DNA of 46,908 bases from Bacteroidota bacterium (GTDB taxonomy: Bacteria; Bacteroidota; Bacteroidia; Cytophagales; Cyclobacteriaceae). The stretch lies in assembly GCA_023431285.1 (NCBI GenBank), contig JAEYXN010000320.1:1-46908 (forward strand), in the 5' to 3' direction. Positions 17,187 to 24,911 of this stretch are shown here, in pieces (position 1 is the first letter of the stretch; the number at the start of each line of letters is the position of its first letter). The position numbers and the translations under genes are program-made. The notes beneath the pieces are model-generated. The model was not told the origin of the DNA. It saw only the letters and a list, made by a program, of their open reading frames with translations, and searched no databases.

Positions 17187-18365
17187 TTATTTCGTGCCGA
17201 ACCTGTAAGTAGTCTGTGTGCTATACGTTTCGCCGGGCTTCAGTAGCGTCGAAGGAAACTGAGGCTGATTTGGTGAGTCAGGGTAATGTTCAGTCTCCAG
17301 GCAAAGACCAGAGCGATGTTTGTAAGCGACGTTGTTCTTACCGACAAGCTTACCATCGAGGAAGTTTCCGGAATAGAACTGAATTCCAGGCTCGGTTGTC
17401 AACACTTCGATTGTTCTTCCTGTTATTGGATCATAAACAGTTGCGGCGGACTTCATACCCTCCCCTCCTGACAATACCCAGCAATGATCGTATCCACCGG
17501 CAACCTTTAATTGTTCGTGGTTATCATTCACTCTTGCGCCCACAACTTCCGGTTTCGTGAAATCAAAAGGAGTTCCCTTTACAGGTGCAGGTTTTCCGAG
17601 AGGGATAAGCACCTTACTTACAGGAATAAATTCTTCTGCATTGATAGTAAGAACATGGTCGGTGATGTCGCGTTGTGCGTTACCTGAAAGATTGAAATAA
17701 GTATGTTGCGTAAGGTTCACAACGGTAGTCTTATCCGTTGTAGCAGAGTAATCGATCTGGAGCTCGTTGTCGTCAGTGAGGACGTACTCTACGGTCACGT
17801 CCAGATTTCCTGGATAACCTTCTTCCATATCTTTGCTAAGATACTTCAGCTTGAGGCCTTGTCCTTTAGAGGATTCAAGTTCTGTGATATCCCAATATAC
17901 TTTATCAAAGCCTTTTATACCGCCGTGAAGGCTTTGGCCATTGTTATTCGCAGCGATTTTGTATTCCTGTCCATCGATCGTAAACTTACCGTTAGCGATA
18001 CGGTTGCCATATCTTCCGACTATCGCGCCAAAATACGGACTGCCTTTCATGTAAGGATCAAGGGAATCGAATCCTAATACGATATCCTCAAGCTTTCCGT
18101 CTTTATCGGGAGCGATCAGGTGGGTGATAATAGCTCCATAGTTAATGACGTGTACTTCCATTCCGTTCTTGTTCTTAAGAACATGACGATACACCTCTCT
18201 GCCATCAGGCATGGTGCCGAACTTTTCTTTTTGCATGACGTTGTTTTGCGAAACTGATACTGTAGTAGAATCCTGTGAATTGTCTGAACTGCTTTCTTTT
18301 GCAGAGCAGCTTGCAAGCAGACCAGCTGCAGCCAGACATAAAAGGATACCCTTCGAATTAATCAT
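17187..18365 (-). CDS. galM: Aldose 1-epimerase (galactose mutarotase), lipoprotein form
   Basis: It interconverts alpha- and beta-galactose, the first step of the Leloir pathway. The N-terminus is a lipoprotein signal ending in LLASC (lipid-modified Cys20), followed by a Ser-rich linker and a ~340-residue mutarotase domain. Key motifs are FGAIVGRYGNRIANGKF, LHGGIKGFDK, NLTQHTYFNL (catalytic His) and LCLETEHYPDSPNQPQFPST (catalytic Glu). The frame is open to 18440, but that ATG lies inside galE; the ATG at 18365 starts exactly at the lipoprotein signal and leaves a 23-base gap to galE. A lipoprotein would act in the periplasm, before transport, preparing the anomer for the symporter. Confidence 0.93.
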   Translation of the reverse strand: MINSKGILLCLAAAGLLASCSAKESSSDNSQDSTTVSVSQNNVMQKEKFGTMPDGREVYRHVLKNKNGMEVHVINYGAIITHLIAPDKDGKLEDIVLGFDSLDPYMKGSPYFGAIVGRYGNRIANGKFTIDGQEYKIAANNNGQSLHGGIKGFDKVYWDITELESSKGQGLKLKYLSKDMEEGYPGNLDVTVEYVLTDDNELQIDYSATTDKTTVVNLTQHTYFNLSGNAQRDITDHVLTINAEEFIPVSKVLIPLGKPAPVKGTPFDFTKPEVVGARVNDNHEQLKVAGGYDHCWVLSGGEGMKSAATVYDPITGRTIEVLTTEPGIQFYSGNFLDGKLVGKNNVAYKHRSGLCLETEHYPDSPNQPQFPSTLLKPGETYSTQTTYRFGTK

Positions 18366-18388
18366 AATTATAGAGGTTTTGGATAAGA

Positions 18389-19429
18389 TCAAGTGGGATT
18401 CAGGACTTTGGAACTCATGACGTATTGCTGCCACTTCCACGCAGAACGCATCATCTCCTCAGCGGTGAGTTTTGCCTTCCAGCCAAGATCGCGATTCGCC
18501 AGGGAGGTGTCGGCGTAGATCTTCTCAATATCTCCGGCCCTTCTGGCAACGATCTTATAATTCAATGAGATTCCGTTTACTTTTTCGAAAGTCCGGATGA
18601 GTTCAAGTACAGTCATTCCTTTTCCTGTACCGATATTGAAGAATTCGAAATTGCTTTTTTGCTTTCCGTCAGCGAGCCTTTGAACGGCGACCACATGCGC
18701 TTCAGCGAGATCAGTAACATGAATGTAATCGCGGACAGCAGAACCATCCGGCGTATTGTAATCATCGCCGAATACAAGGAGCTCTTTACGGATCCCCGCA
18801 GCGGTCTGAGTGATGAAAGGAACCAGGTTAGCCGGAACGCCCCGTGGGAGTTCTCCAATCAAAGCGGACTCGTGAGCGCCAACAGGATTGAAGTATCTTA
18901 GAGAGATCGCATTGATTCCGGGAGTCACTTTGCACGTATCGCGAAGAATCTCTTCACAGATTTGCTTTGTATTCCCGTAAGGACTCTCTGCAGGTTTGAA
19001 CGGTGTCTCCTCTGTTACGGGAAGCTTATCCGGTTGCCCATATACTGTGCATGAGGAAGAGAAAACAATATTGGGGATGTTCAACCGCTTCATCGTCTCC
19101 AAAAGGAAGAGCAATGAGAACAGGTTATTTCTATAATAGAGAAGAGGTTTCTCAACAGATTCACCCACGGCCTTGCTTGCAGCAAAATGAATGATACCGC
19201 TGATGTCGGTATTTTCATCGAAGAAACTCGTCAAAGCCTTTTCATCACAGAGGTCGAACTGATAGAATGCTGGTTTCTTGCCCGCAATCTTTTCGATACC
19301 ATCCAGCACTTCGATTTGTGAATTCGAGAGATCATCCACAACGACGACGTCAAATCCTTTTTCAAGAAGGGCTACTACGGTGTGTGATCCTATGTATCCC
19401 GTTCCGCCTGTTACCAGAATTTTTTTCAT
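18389..19429 (-). CDS. galE: UDP-glucose 4-epimerase
   Basis: A 346-residue extended SDR enzyme that interconverts UDP-galactose and UDP-glucose in the cytosol. It has the NAD loop GGTGYIGSHTVVAL at residues 8-21, the DDLSNS that follows the second strand, the catalytic Ser in SSSCTVYG and the YxxxK pair in YGNTK, plus the substrate region RYFNPVGAHESALIGE and VRDYIHVTDLAEAH. Length fits GalE (~338). It lies 21 bases downstream of galK and is clearly in the same transcript. Besides sugar breakdown, it would supply UDP-galactose for the glf operon at ~29-31 kb. Confidence 0.96.
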   Translation of the reverse strand: MKKILVTGGTGYIGSHTVVALLEKGFDVVVVDDLSNSQIEVLDGIEKIAGKKPAFYQFDLCDEKALTSFFDENTDISGIIHFAASKAVGESVEKPLLYYRNNLFSLLFLLETMKRLNIPNIVFSSSCTVYGQPDKLPVTEETPFKPAESPYGNTKQICEEILRDTCKVTPGINAISLRYFNPVGAHESALIGELPRGVPANLVPFITQTAAGIRKELLVFGDDYNTPDGSAVRDYIHVTDLAEAHVVAVQRLADGKQKSNFEFFNIGTGKGMTVLELIRTFEKVNGISLNYKIVARRAGDIEKIYADTSLANRDLGWKAKLTAEEMMRSAWKWQQYVMSSKVLNPT

Positions 19430-19450
19430 TTACGTGTCTTTTCCCTGACT

Positions 19451-20632
19451 TTACAATTCTACGAATCCGGTTCCTTCTTCTACGCTGACGACATAAGCTT
19501 CCATAGCGTGTCCAAACTTTTCCTTGTATGCCTGTGAGCATTTTGCAATGAACGCCTCGACATCTTTCCGGGGAACAATGTTGATCGTACATCCTCCAAA
19601 TCCGCCGCCCATCATTCTTGATCCGACTACACTTCCGAAAGCGCGGGCCTGGTCCACAAGGAAATCCAATTCCGGGCAGCTAACTTCATATTTTTTCGAA
19701 AGACCTTCATGCGTTTCGTACATTTTTTTTCCAAAATCTGTCAGGCGGTTCGCATTAAGGTCTTCCGACGCCCCCTGAACACGTTCGATCTCTTCAACTA
19801 CGTAAAGGCATCGGTCGAGAACCTTTCCGGGAAGCTTATCCCGGTGACTTTCAATCATTTCCAGTGTCACATCACGCAGAGAGTTAACTTCCGGATAGTA
19901 TTTTCTGAGGATCGCCACTCCCTTCTCGCATTCACTGCGGCGGGTATTGTATTCTGAATCCACAAGCGCGTGTTTGACCTTGGTATCACACAGTACGACG
20001 GCATGGTCCGGCAAGGCAAGTGGTGAATAATGATATTCAAGGGATCTGCAATCCAGCAGGATGACATGACCTTTGCGTCCCATCATGCTGGCAAACTGAT
20101 CCATGATCCCGCACTTGACACCTACGAAATTATGCTCGGACCACTGTGCCATCAGGATCATCTTCTCGCGCGGGACGTTAAATTCATTCAGTGCATTGAT
20201 CGCGAATGCAAATCCACATTCAACCGAGGCTGATGAAGAAAGGCCGGCTCCGGTAGGTACATCGCCGCCGAAAGTACATTTGAACGGAGTCAATGGATGC
20301 CCATGCATCTGGAACTGCTTCAGTACGCCCAACAAGTAGTTAGCCCACTTTTTTGTTTTAACAGGGGTGATGTTATTGAGATCCACCTCAACGCTTTCAT
20401 CATATTTCACCGAATAGATTTCCGACTTACCATCTTTCGTTTTTGCAACGGCAAAGACGGAGTCATAGTTGATTGCGGCAGGCATGACGAATCCGTCATT
20501 ATAATCCGTATGCTCGCCTATGAAATTGATTCTTCCGGGAGCGCGTACCAGCAATGGTTTGTCCTTGTACAAGGAGTCGAACTTCGAGGCAACTTCACTA
20601 TACTTCTGATTCATGGTCTGAATAATTTTCAA
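19451..20632 (-). CDS. galK: Galactokinase
   Basis: A GHMP-family kinase of about 390 residues that phosphorylates galactose at C1. It shows the galactokinase signature GRINFIGEHTDYNDGFVMPAAI near the N-terminus, the ATP loop PTGAGLSSSASVE and the C-terminal GGGFGGCTINIV. A second ATG six codons in (20614, MNQKYSE) is as plausible a start as 20632. It lies between the GH2 gene (110 bases upstream) and galE. Galactose 1-phosphate made here normally needs GalT, which is not in this window. Confidence 0.96.
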   Translation of the reverse strand: MKIIQTMNQKYSEVASKFDSLYKDKPLLVRAPGRINFIGEHTDYNDGFVMPAAINYDSVFAVAKTKDGKSEIYSVKYDESVEVDLNNITPVKTKKWANYLLGVLKQFQMHGHPLTPFKCTFGGDVPTGAGLSSSASVECGFAFAINALNEFNVPREKMILMAQWSEHNFVGVKCGIMDQFASMMGRKGHVILLDCRSLEYHYSPLALPDHAVVLCDTKVKHALVDSEYNTRRSECEKGVAILRKYYPEVNSLRDVTLEMIESHRDKLPGKVLDRCLYVVEEIERVQGASEDLNANRLTDFGKKMYETHEGLSKKYEVSCPELDFLVDQARAFGSVVGSRMMGGGFGGCTINIVPRKDVEAFIAKCSQAYKEKFGHAMEAYVVSVEEGTGFVEL

Positions 20633-20742
20633 TGATACAGAATAAAACTTTCATATACAGAGACGTTTTGCATTCGCCCTCATGATCTTCGTCGAGTACG
20701 ACAATGACAGATTGAGTCATGTTCCTCGAAATGAATCTATCT

Positions 20743-22569
20743 TTACTCTGGCGTTTGATACAATGGTTGATGTGCGCTATGAAGTTTTTCCACTGGCATC
20801 TTGATCATTTTTCTATCGTAGGTGATAAGGCCATTTGTTTCGATCTCAACGTCAGTAGTCTGAGTATACACCGCGGCAGACAATCCTTTGTTGATAAGGT
20901 CCTTCAATGACTTCATGAACGCCTCATACTTCGCCAGCAGCTCCTCTTTGGTGGAGAAACTCTGGTAGCCCCAGTTGTCCTTTGTTTGCCATGTATGGCC
21001 TTCGACAGGAAGACCAAGGCCTCCGAATTCCCCCAGCACAATCACTTGCTCTTTGCCGAAAAGAGCGGGATCAGGCATGGCCGGAGAAGGATAATTATGC
21101 AGATCGAAGATGTGACCTGCGGGAGTGAAGTTCCCTCCGCTTGCGGCATTCACGAGGCGGGATGGATCATACTTCATCGTCCAGTTTACAATCTCGTCGG
21201 TCTTGAATTGTCCCCAGGCCTCATTGAAAGGTACCCATACCACTATGCTTGGGAAATGATAGGTGGCGTCGATGATCGCCTTCCATTCCTTTCTGAAGAT
21301 AGCTTCTGATTCCGGAGTTCGCTCCTTCTCTGTGGCCGTTCCGAGAATTCCAGGGCGACTCTCCCATCGGTTGCCCATATCTCCACTCGGCATATCCTGC
21401 CACACCAGCAAGCCCAGCTTGTCGCAATGATAATACCATCGTGCGGGTTCTACCTTCACATGCTTCCGGATCATATTGAAGCCCATCTCTTTTGTCTTTT
21501 CTATGTCAAACTTCAACGCGGCATCAGTTGGTGCTGTGTACAGGCCATCGGGCCACCAACCCTGGTCGAGAGGTCCGTATTGGAAGAGGAATTCATTATT
21601 GAGCAGCATGACAGGAATTCCTTTGGAGTTCTTTTCAACGGAGATCTTACGCATTGCGAAGTAACTCTTCACTTCATCGACTACCTTTCCATTCCGGACG
21701 ATCGAGATGCGCGCGTCATATAGATGAGGAGAAGAGGGTGACCATAATTTAGCATAAGGTAGACTAAGCGTTGTGGAATCGGAAGCAGATTCATTCTCAG
21801 CAATCTTCTTTCCATCTGCCCATGCAGAAACCCGAATACGATCACCCTTCCTGAAGTTGGTCAGAATAGTCTTCACCCTGACGGCTTTGCTGTCAAGGTC
21901 CGGTGTTATTCTAAGTTTGCTTATGTACGATTGAGGCACTGACTCCAGCCATACAGTCTGCCATATTCCTGTGACGGGTGTATACCATATGCTGTTTGGA
22001 TCCTTCACTTGTTTTCCACGGGGTTGTGGCCCGTCGTCCGAGGGATCCCACACGACGACACGGATCTCCTGATCACCGGAACGGTTCACCAGAGAAGTGA
22101 CGTCGAAATAAAAGGGATCGTATCCACCTTCATGCTTGCCGACGGACTTTCCGTTGACAAAGACTTCACACCGCCAGTCCACAGCGCCAAAGTGAAGAAG
22201 GATATTCTTCCCGTTGAAGTCCTTTGGTAATCGAAATGTCCGACGGTACCAGATATTGTTATCTTTCCCGACGCGTTTTCCTACGCCTGATAAAGCGGAT
22301 TCAACTGGAAACGGGACGAGTATCTTCCCATCGAACTTGGATGGTGATGTTTCGTTTACAACAGCGATCCGGTAATCCCAAAGACCATTAAGATTCACCC
22401 ATGCGTCCCGAACCATTTGTGGTCTTGGATAGTCCGGGAGAACTGATGATGGCGAAACTTCGGCTGCCCAGGGAGAGAGTATTTTCCCTTCGACTACCTT
22501 CCAGTCGGATTGGGGATACACATCCGTGAGGAACAATAGCAGCAAAAGCAAAGAGAGTGAATATTTCAT
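20743..22569 (-). CDS. Glycoside hydrolase family 2 protein (beta-galactosidase/beta-glucuronidase type), exported
   Basis: The 608-residue protein starts with a signal peptide (SLSLLLLLLFLTDVYPQ). It has the GH2 sugar-binding jelly roll (~45-215, with GLWDYRI, WYRRTFRLP, HFGAVDWRCEVFVNGKSVGKHEGGYDPF), an Ig-like domain (~215-315) and a TIM barrel. The catalytic pair is visible as WVPFNEAWGQF (acid/base Glu450) and VLGEFGGLG (nucleophile Glu514). It probably acts in the periplasm and releases a sugar that the operon's symporter imports; the context suggests beta-galactosidase activity, but GH2 also includes glucuronidases and mannosidases. It is the first gene of the gal operon. No recognisable promoter was found in the 250 bases upstream. 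Confidence 0.88.
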   Translation of the reverse strand: MKYSLSLLLLLLFLTDVYPQSDWKVVEGKILSPWAAEVSPSSVLPDYPRPQMVRDAWVNLNGLWDYRIAVVNETSPSKFDGKILVPFPVESALSGVGKRVGKDNNIWYRRTFRLPKDFNGKNILLHFGAVDWRCEVFVNGKSVGKHEGGYDPFYFDVTSLVNRSGDQEIRVVVWDPSDDGPQPRGKQVKDPNSIWYTPVTGIWQTVWLESVPQSYISKLRITPDLDSKAVRVKTILTNFRKGDRIRVSAWADGKKIAENESASDSTTLSLPYAKLWSPSSPHLYDARISIVRNGKVVDEVKSYFAMRKISVEKNSKGIPVMLLNNEFLFQYGPLDQGWWPDGLYTAPTDAALKFDIEKTKEMGFNMIRKHVKVEPARWYYHCDKLGLLVWQDMPSGDMGNRWESRPGILGTATEKERTPESEAIFRKEWKAIIDATYHFPSIVVWVPFNEAWGQFKTDEIVNWTMKYDPSRLVNAASGGNFTPAGHIFDLHNYPSPAMPDPALFGKEQVIVLGEFGGLGLPVEGHTWQTKDNWGYQSFSTKEELLAKYEAFMKSLKDLINKGLSAAVYTQTTDVEIETNGLITYDRKMIKMPVEKLHSAHQPLYQTPE

Positions 22570-22825
22570 AGGTGGTGTTGGTTAATGGTTGATAGGTACA
22601 TCCCACAGAACGGCGAGATCTCAGATCGTCCTTACAGGAAGCTATCTTCGTCACACCGTCGTCCACTGAACTATCTGCATGATAAATAATCCAATGTTCT
22701 TTTCCACCTAATACATGTAAAATCTGAAAGGGCTTACCCAGTGGTATACTGGAAGGATACAAATAGCCGGTAAGGATCACTATACCCGTCTGTATGAATC
22801 AACAGGTGATTTCGGGAAAAAGAAA

Positions 22826-22904
22826 AGTGGGGGCAAAGTTTATTATATCAAACAACGGATTTTGCCAAACATCACCTTATACTCGATAAACTTTGCCTCC
22901 CACT
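22826..22904 (-). terminator. Long imperfect inverted repeat, terminator of the 22950-23585 gene
   Basis: AGTGGGGGCAAAGTTTAT (22826-22843) pairs with ATAAACTTTGCCTCCCACT (22886-22904), 18 pairs with one bulge. On the minus strand the stem is followed by TTTCTTTTT (22825-22817), so it is a good intrinsic terminator for the gene ending at 22950. The loop has a second GGCAAA copy (minus, 22866-22861) that could compete for the same TTTGCC, giving an alternative fold. The rest of the 380-base gap (22570-22949) has no clear gene. Confidence 0.65.
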
Positions 22905-22949
22905 GATTCCTTATCAGTTTACAACTGATGCTATACACGCAGAAAAATT

Positions 22950-23585
22950 CTATGCCACTTCATCTGTATCGATCGATGAATCCAGGAGACCTTTGACAAG
23001 GCTCTTCCATTGGGGCTTGCTACCACCGGCGATGGCGCCACTTCCGACAACGGCGTTTCTGACTTTGTCTGAATTTTTCTCAATAGACGCGTTCGGAACT
23101 TCATTGCGTCCATGAACCTCGGATCGCACCAGCGTTCCCTGTCTTTTTACCACAAATGAGGAAGTTGCTTTCTCATCGAAGAAATGGGCGGTATCGGATT
23201 CCTTGTTGATCGGACTTGGAGCAGGTCTAACGCGTATGACCAGGTGTTCCTCCGAAGCATTGGGATTACGTCGATCGTCGATTTCTTCGACACGAACCCA
23301 ATCGTAACCATCGCCGGCAGACGGACCCGGTCCGGGGACATCAATTTTGAAATGATCACCGGGCCGGACTTCTCTCTGTACAGGGTTACCGTGCTCATCA
23401 GTCAGTTCAAACTTTGCTGACAATGGCCCACAAATTTTCTCCCAGGTGTTAACATGGGCAAGTCTGTTCGCGGCCATTGAAAAGACAGAACGAGCATCAT
23501 CTTCGCTTTTTCCCTCGTACTCATGGAAAGTATCCAACTGATTCCCTACACGCTGTTCGGGAATGATTTTCTTTTCGTCAGCCAT
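22950..23585 (-). CDS. Conserved-looking hypothetical protein (211 aa)
   Basis: I do not recognise a named domain. The protein is hydrophilic, has no signal peptide or membrane span, and reads like a real gene in codon use. N-terminal residues 1-70 look helical (ARSVFSMAANRLAHVNTWEKICGPLSAKFELTDEHG). A beta-rich middle part (QREVRPGDHFKIDVPGPGPSAGDGYDWVRVEEI, then EEHLVIRVRPAPSPI) resembles a small ligand-binding fold, and the part after HFFDEKATSSFVVKRQGTLVRSEVHGRNEVPN is followed by a Gly/Ser linker and a charged tail. It has its own candidate promoter (23610-23625) and a strong terminator (22826-22904), so it is probably transcribed alone. The neighbourhood of stress and envelope genes suggests a stress role, by inference only. 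Confidence 0.7.
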   Translation of the reverse strand: MADEKKIIPEQRVGNQLDTFHEYEGKSEDDARSVFSMAANRLAHVNTWEKICGPLSAKFELTDEHGNPVQREVRPGDHFKIDVPGPGPSAGDGYDWVRVEEIDDRRNPNASEEHLVIRVRPAPSPINKESDTAHFFDEKATSSFVVKRQGTLVRSEVHGRNEVPNASIEKNSDKVRNAVVGSGAIAGGSKPQWKSLVKGLLDSSIDTDEVA

Positions 23586-23609
23586 AATTTTATCGTTTAA
23601 TAATCAGGT

Positions 23610-23625
23610 AACTATACAGGTGCCA
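23610..23625 (-). promoter_or_regulatory. TGGCAC box upstream of the 22950-23585 gene
   Basis: TGGCACCTGTATAG on the minus strand, 40 bases before the start codon. It has the perfect TGGCAC half of the box shared in this region but a weak downstream half (TAG instead of TTT). Confidence 0.3.
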
Positions 23626-23649
23626 GGGTAGCATCATCAAAAGGATATA

Positions 23650-23759
23650 ATAAAAAAGGACTTCCCGAGAGAAGTCCCTGAATCCTGTCAGTCCGTTTAG
23701 ACGGAAAGTGCAATTTGATCTCCGCTTAGAAATTGCCGCACCTGTCAAAAAGGATCCGC
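23650..23759 (-). ncRNA. Candidate small RNA with intrinsic terminator and repeated TCTAARCGGA elements
   Basis: The minus strand between the divergent genes at 23585 and 23848 holds a perfect terminator hairpin (GGACTTC at 23658-23664 with GAAGTCC at 23671-23677), followed on the minus strand by TTTTTTATT. Nothing on this strand upstream encodes protein. Upstream of the hairpin are a TCCGT-CTAA-ACGGA stem-loop (23705-23692), a GCAATTT/AAATTGC pairing and three copies of TCTAARCGGA (minus, starting at 23764, 23730 and 23701). A promoter-like box lies at 23769-23784. The neighbouring gene has its own box downstream of the terminator, so this is more likely a free RNA than a leader. The 5' end is estimated from the box only. 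Confidence 0.45.
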
Positions 23760-23768
23760 TTAGATAAG

Positions 23769-23784
23769 TAAAAAAAGCATGCCT
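23769..23784 (-). promoter_or_regulatory. AGGCAT-N5-TTT box upstream of the candidate small RNA
   Basis: AGGCATGCTTTTTTTA on the minus strand fits the shared box (GGCAT, five bases, TTT). If it acts like a -24/-12 promoter, transcription would begin near 23759. Confidence 0.35.
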
Positions 23785-23819
23785 GATGAATGATTGGTGA
23801 GTGATTCCAACGGCTGTTG

Positions 23820-23835
23820 GGGCATCTGTTTTTGA
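23820..23835 (+). promoter_or_regulatory. GGGCAT-N5-TTT box upstream of the DUF748-like gene
   Basis: GGGCATCTGTTTTTGA begins 28 bases before the ATG at 23848. It matches the boxes at 35844 and 36888 closely (all share GTTTTTTGAT-like ends). A -24/-12 reading would leave almost no leader, so spacing is a weak point. Confidence 0.35.
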
Positions 23836-23847
23836 TATGGTTCAATC

Positions 23848-24909
23848 ATGCAGACTCCTTTCGAATATCGCCACTCGTTTAAGATTGTCAGTGTCGTTCT
23901 GTTGGCATACCTGTGTTTCCTCTATTTACTCTTGCCCTTCTTCCTTGAAATGAAAGTCAGATCTGTGTTGGCGAAAGTTGAGCAGTACAACGCATCATTT
24001 GAGACATTCTCCATCGAGCCCTTAAGCGGGCGGTTCTCCTTGTCGAATGTGAGCATCACTACAGAAGATTCCGGGCAAATCTCTATGAACGCGGACAGGA
24101 TAGATTTCCAGATCCGGATTTCTGGAGGAGTGAGTACGAATGTTATTATTGAACGTCCTGAAATTCATATTCAGAATACCACGAATAACACAACGCATTT
24201 ACCCGACATCGATTTTCCTTTCAACAATATGCTCAGTGAGCTGGGATTCTTTTCAGTCGATGAGATTTTCTTCAGGGAAGGCATTATCACCTACGCCGAT
24301 ACCAGCTCCCATATTTCTCTTGAGATGAATGAGGTTTATCTTCAGATAAGAAACCTTAAAGGGAATCCGGAGATGGAGGATCGATTGGTCGCGACTGCAG
24401 AGGGAAGTGCCCGCATACATGATGGCAGACTTGGATTCTCCATCAGATTCAATCCCTGGAATGAGCGGCCTGAATATGATCTCCGGGCACGCCTTGAGGA
24501 CCTTGATCTGTTTTACCTGGATGATTATTTGAACACTTTAGGGAGCTATCCCATCCGTAAGGGATTATTTTCCATGCATGCAGAAGCAAGTGCCGGCGCG
24601 AATGGCGTATCCGGTTTTGTTCAGCCTGTTCTTAGATCAGCCTACTTCGCGTTGAATGAAGGGCTGTACACCGAGGGCCGCACCATGAAGGTAAGCCGGT
24701 CATCGATCAAACCTTTCTCGGAAATCTCATTCAAAGGTGATTACAGTGTGGAGTCGGAGTCGATCTGGGCTGCGGTAATCTTTACATTCCGAGACGCCTT
24801 CCTTGAAGGGTTGAAGCCTGTAATTCAAGATCCGCGACGCCCCTCCCCTCTTCTTCAAAAGAAACTTCAGCGTGGAAAGTCCAGCAAGCCGAAGTTTCGC
24901 TCTGCGTAA
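23848..24909 (+). CDS. DUF748/AsmA-like membrane-anchored protein
   Basis: A 353-residue protein with one N-terminal membrane anchor (residues ~12-32, IVSVVLLAYLCFLYLLLPFFL). A long beta-rich periplasmic part follows, with short repeats typical of AsmA/DUF748 proteins: NASFETFSIEPLSGRFSLSNVSIT near the start, then MNADRIDFQIRISGGVSTNVIIERPEIHI. These proteins are related to inter-membrane lipid carriers and are often found near envelope-stress genes. It is a short member of the group, and the C-terminal ~40 residues are basic and probably disordered. It converges with the FAD-Rieske gene, with only two bases between the two stop codons. Confidence 0.65.
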   Translation: MQTPFEYRHSFKIVSVVLLAYLCFLYLLLPFFLEMKVRSVLAKVEQYNASFETFSIEPLSGRFSLSNVSITTEDSGQISMNADRIDFQIRISGGVSTNVIIERPEIHIQNTTNNTTHLPDIDFPFNNMLSELGFFSVDEIFFREGIITYADTSSHISLEMNEVYLQIRNLKGNPEMEDRLVATAEGSARIHDGRLGFSIRFNPWNERPEYDLRARLEDLDLFYLDDYLNTLGSYPIRKGLFSMHAEASAGANGVSGFVQPVLRSAYFALNEGLYTEGRTMKVSRSSIKPFSEISFKGDYSVESESIWAAVIFTFRDAFLEGLKPVIQDPRRPSPLLQKKLQRGKSSKPKFRSA

Positions 24910-24911
24910 TT

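Noticed and set aside
22570..22780. Minus-strand frame starting at 22780 with protein-like start (ILTGYLYPSSIPLG), running into the GH2 gene
   Set aside because: It overlaps the GH2 coding sequence in another frame, has no recognisable family, and only ~70 codons are free. It might be a gene remnant but cannot be supported.
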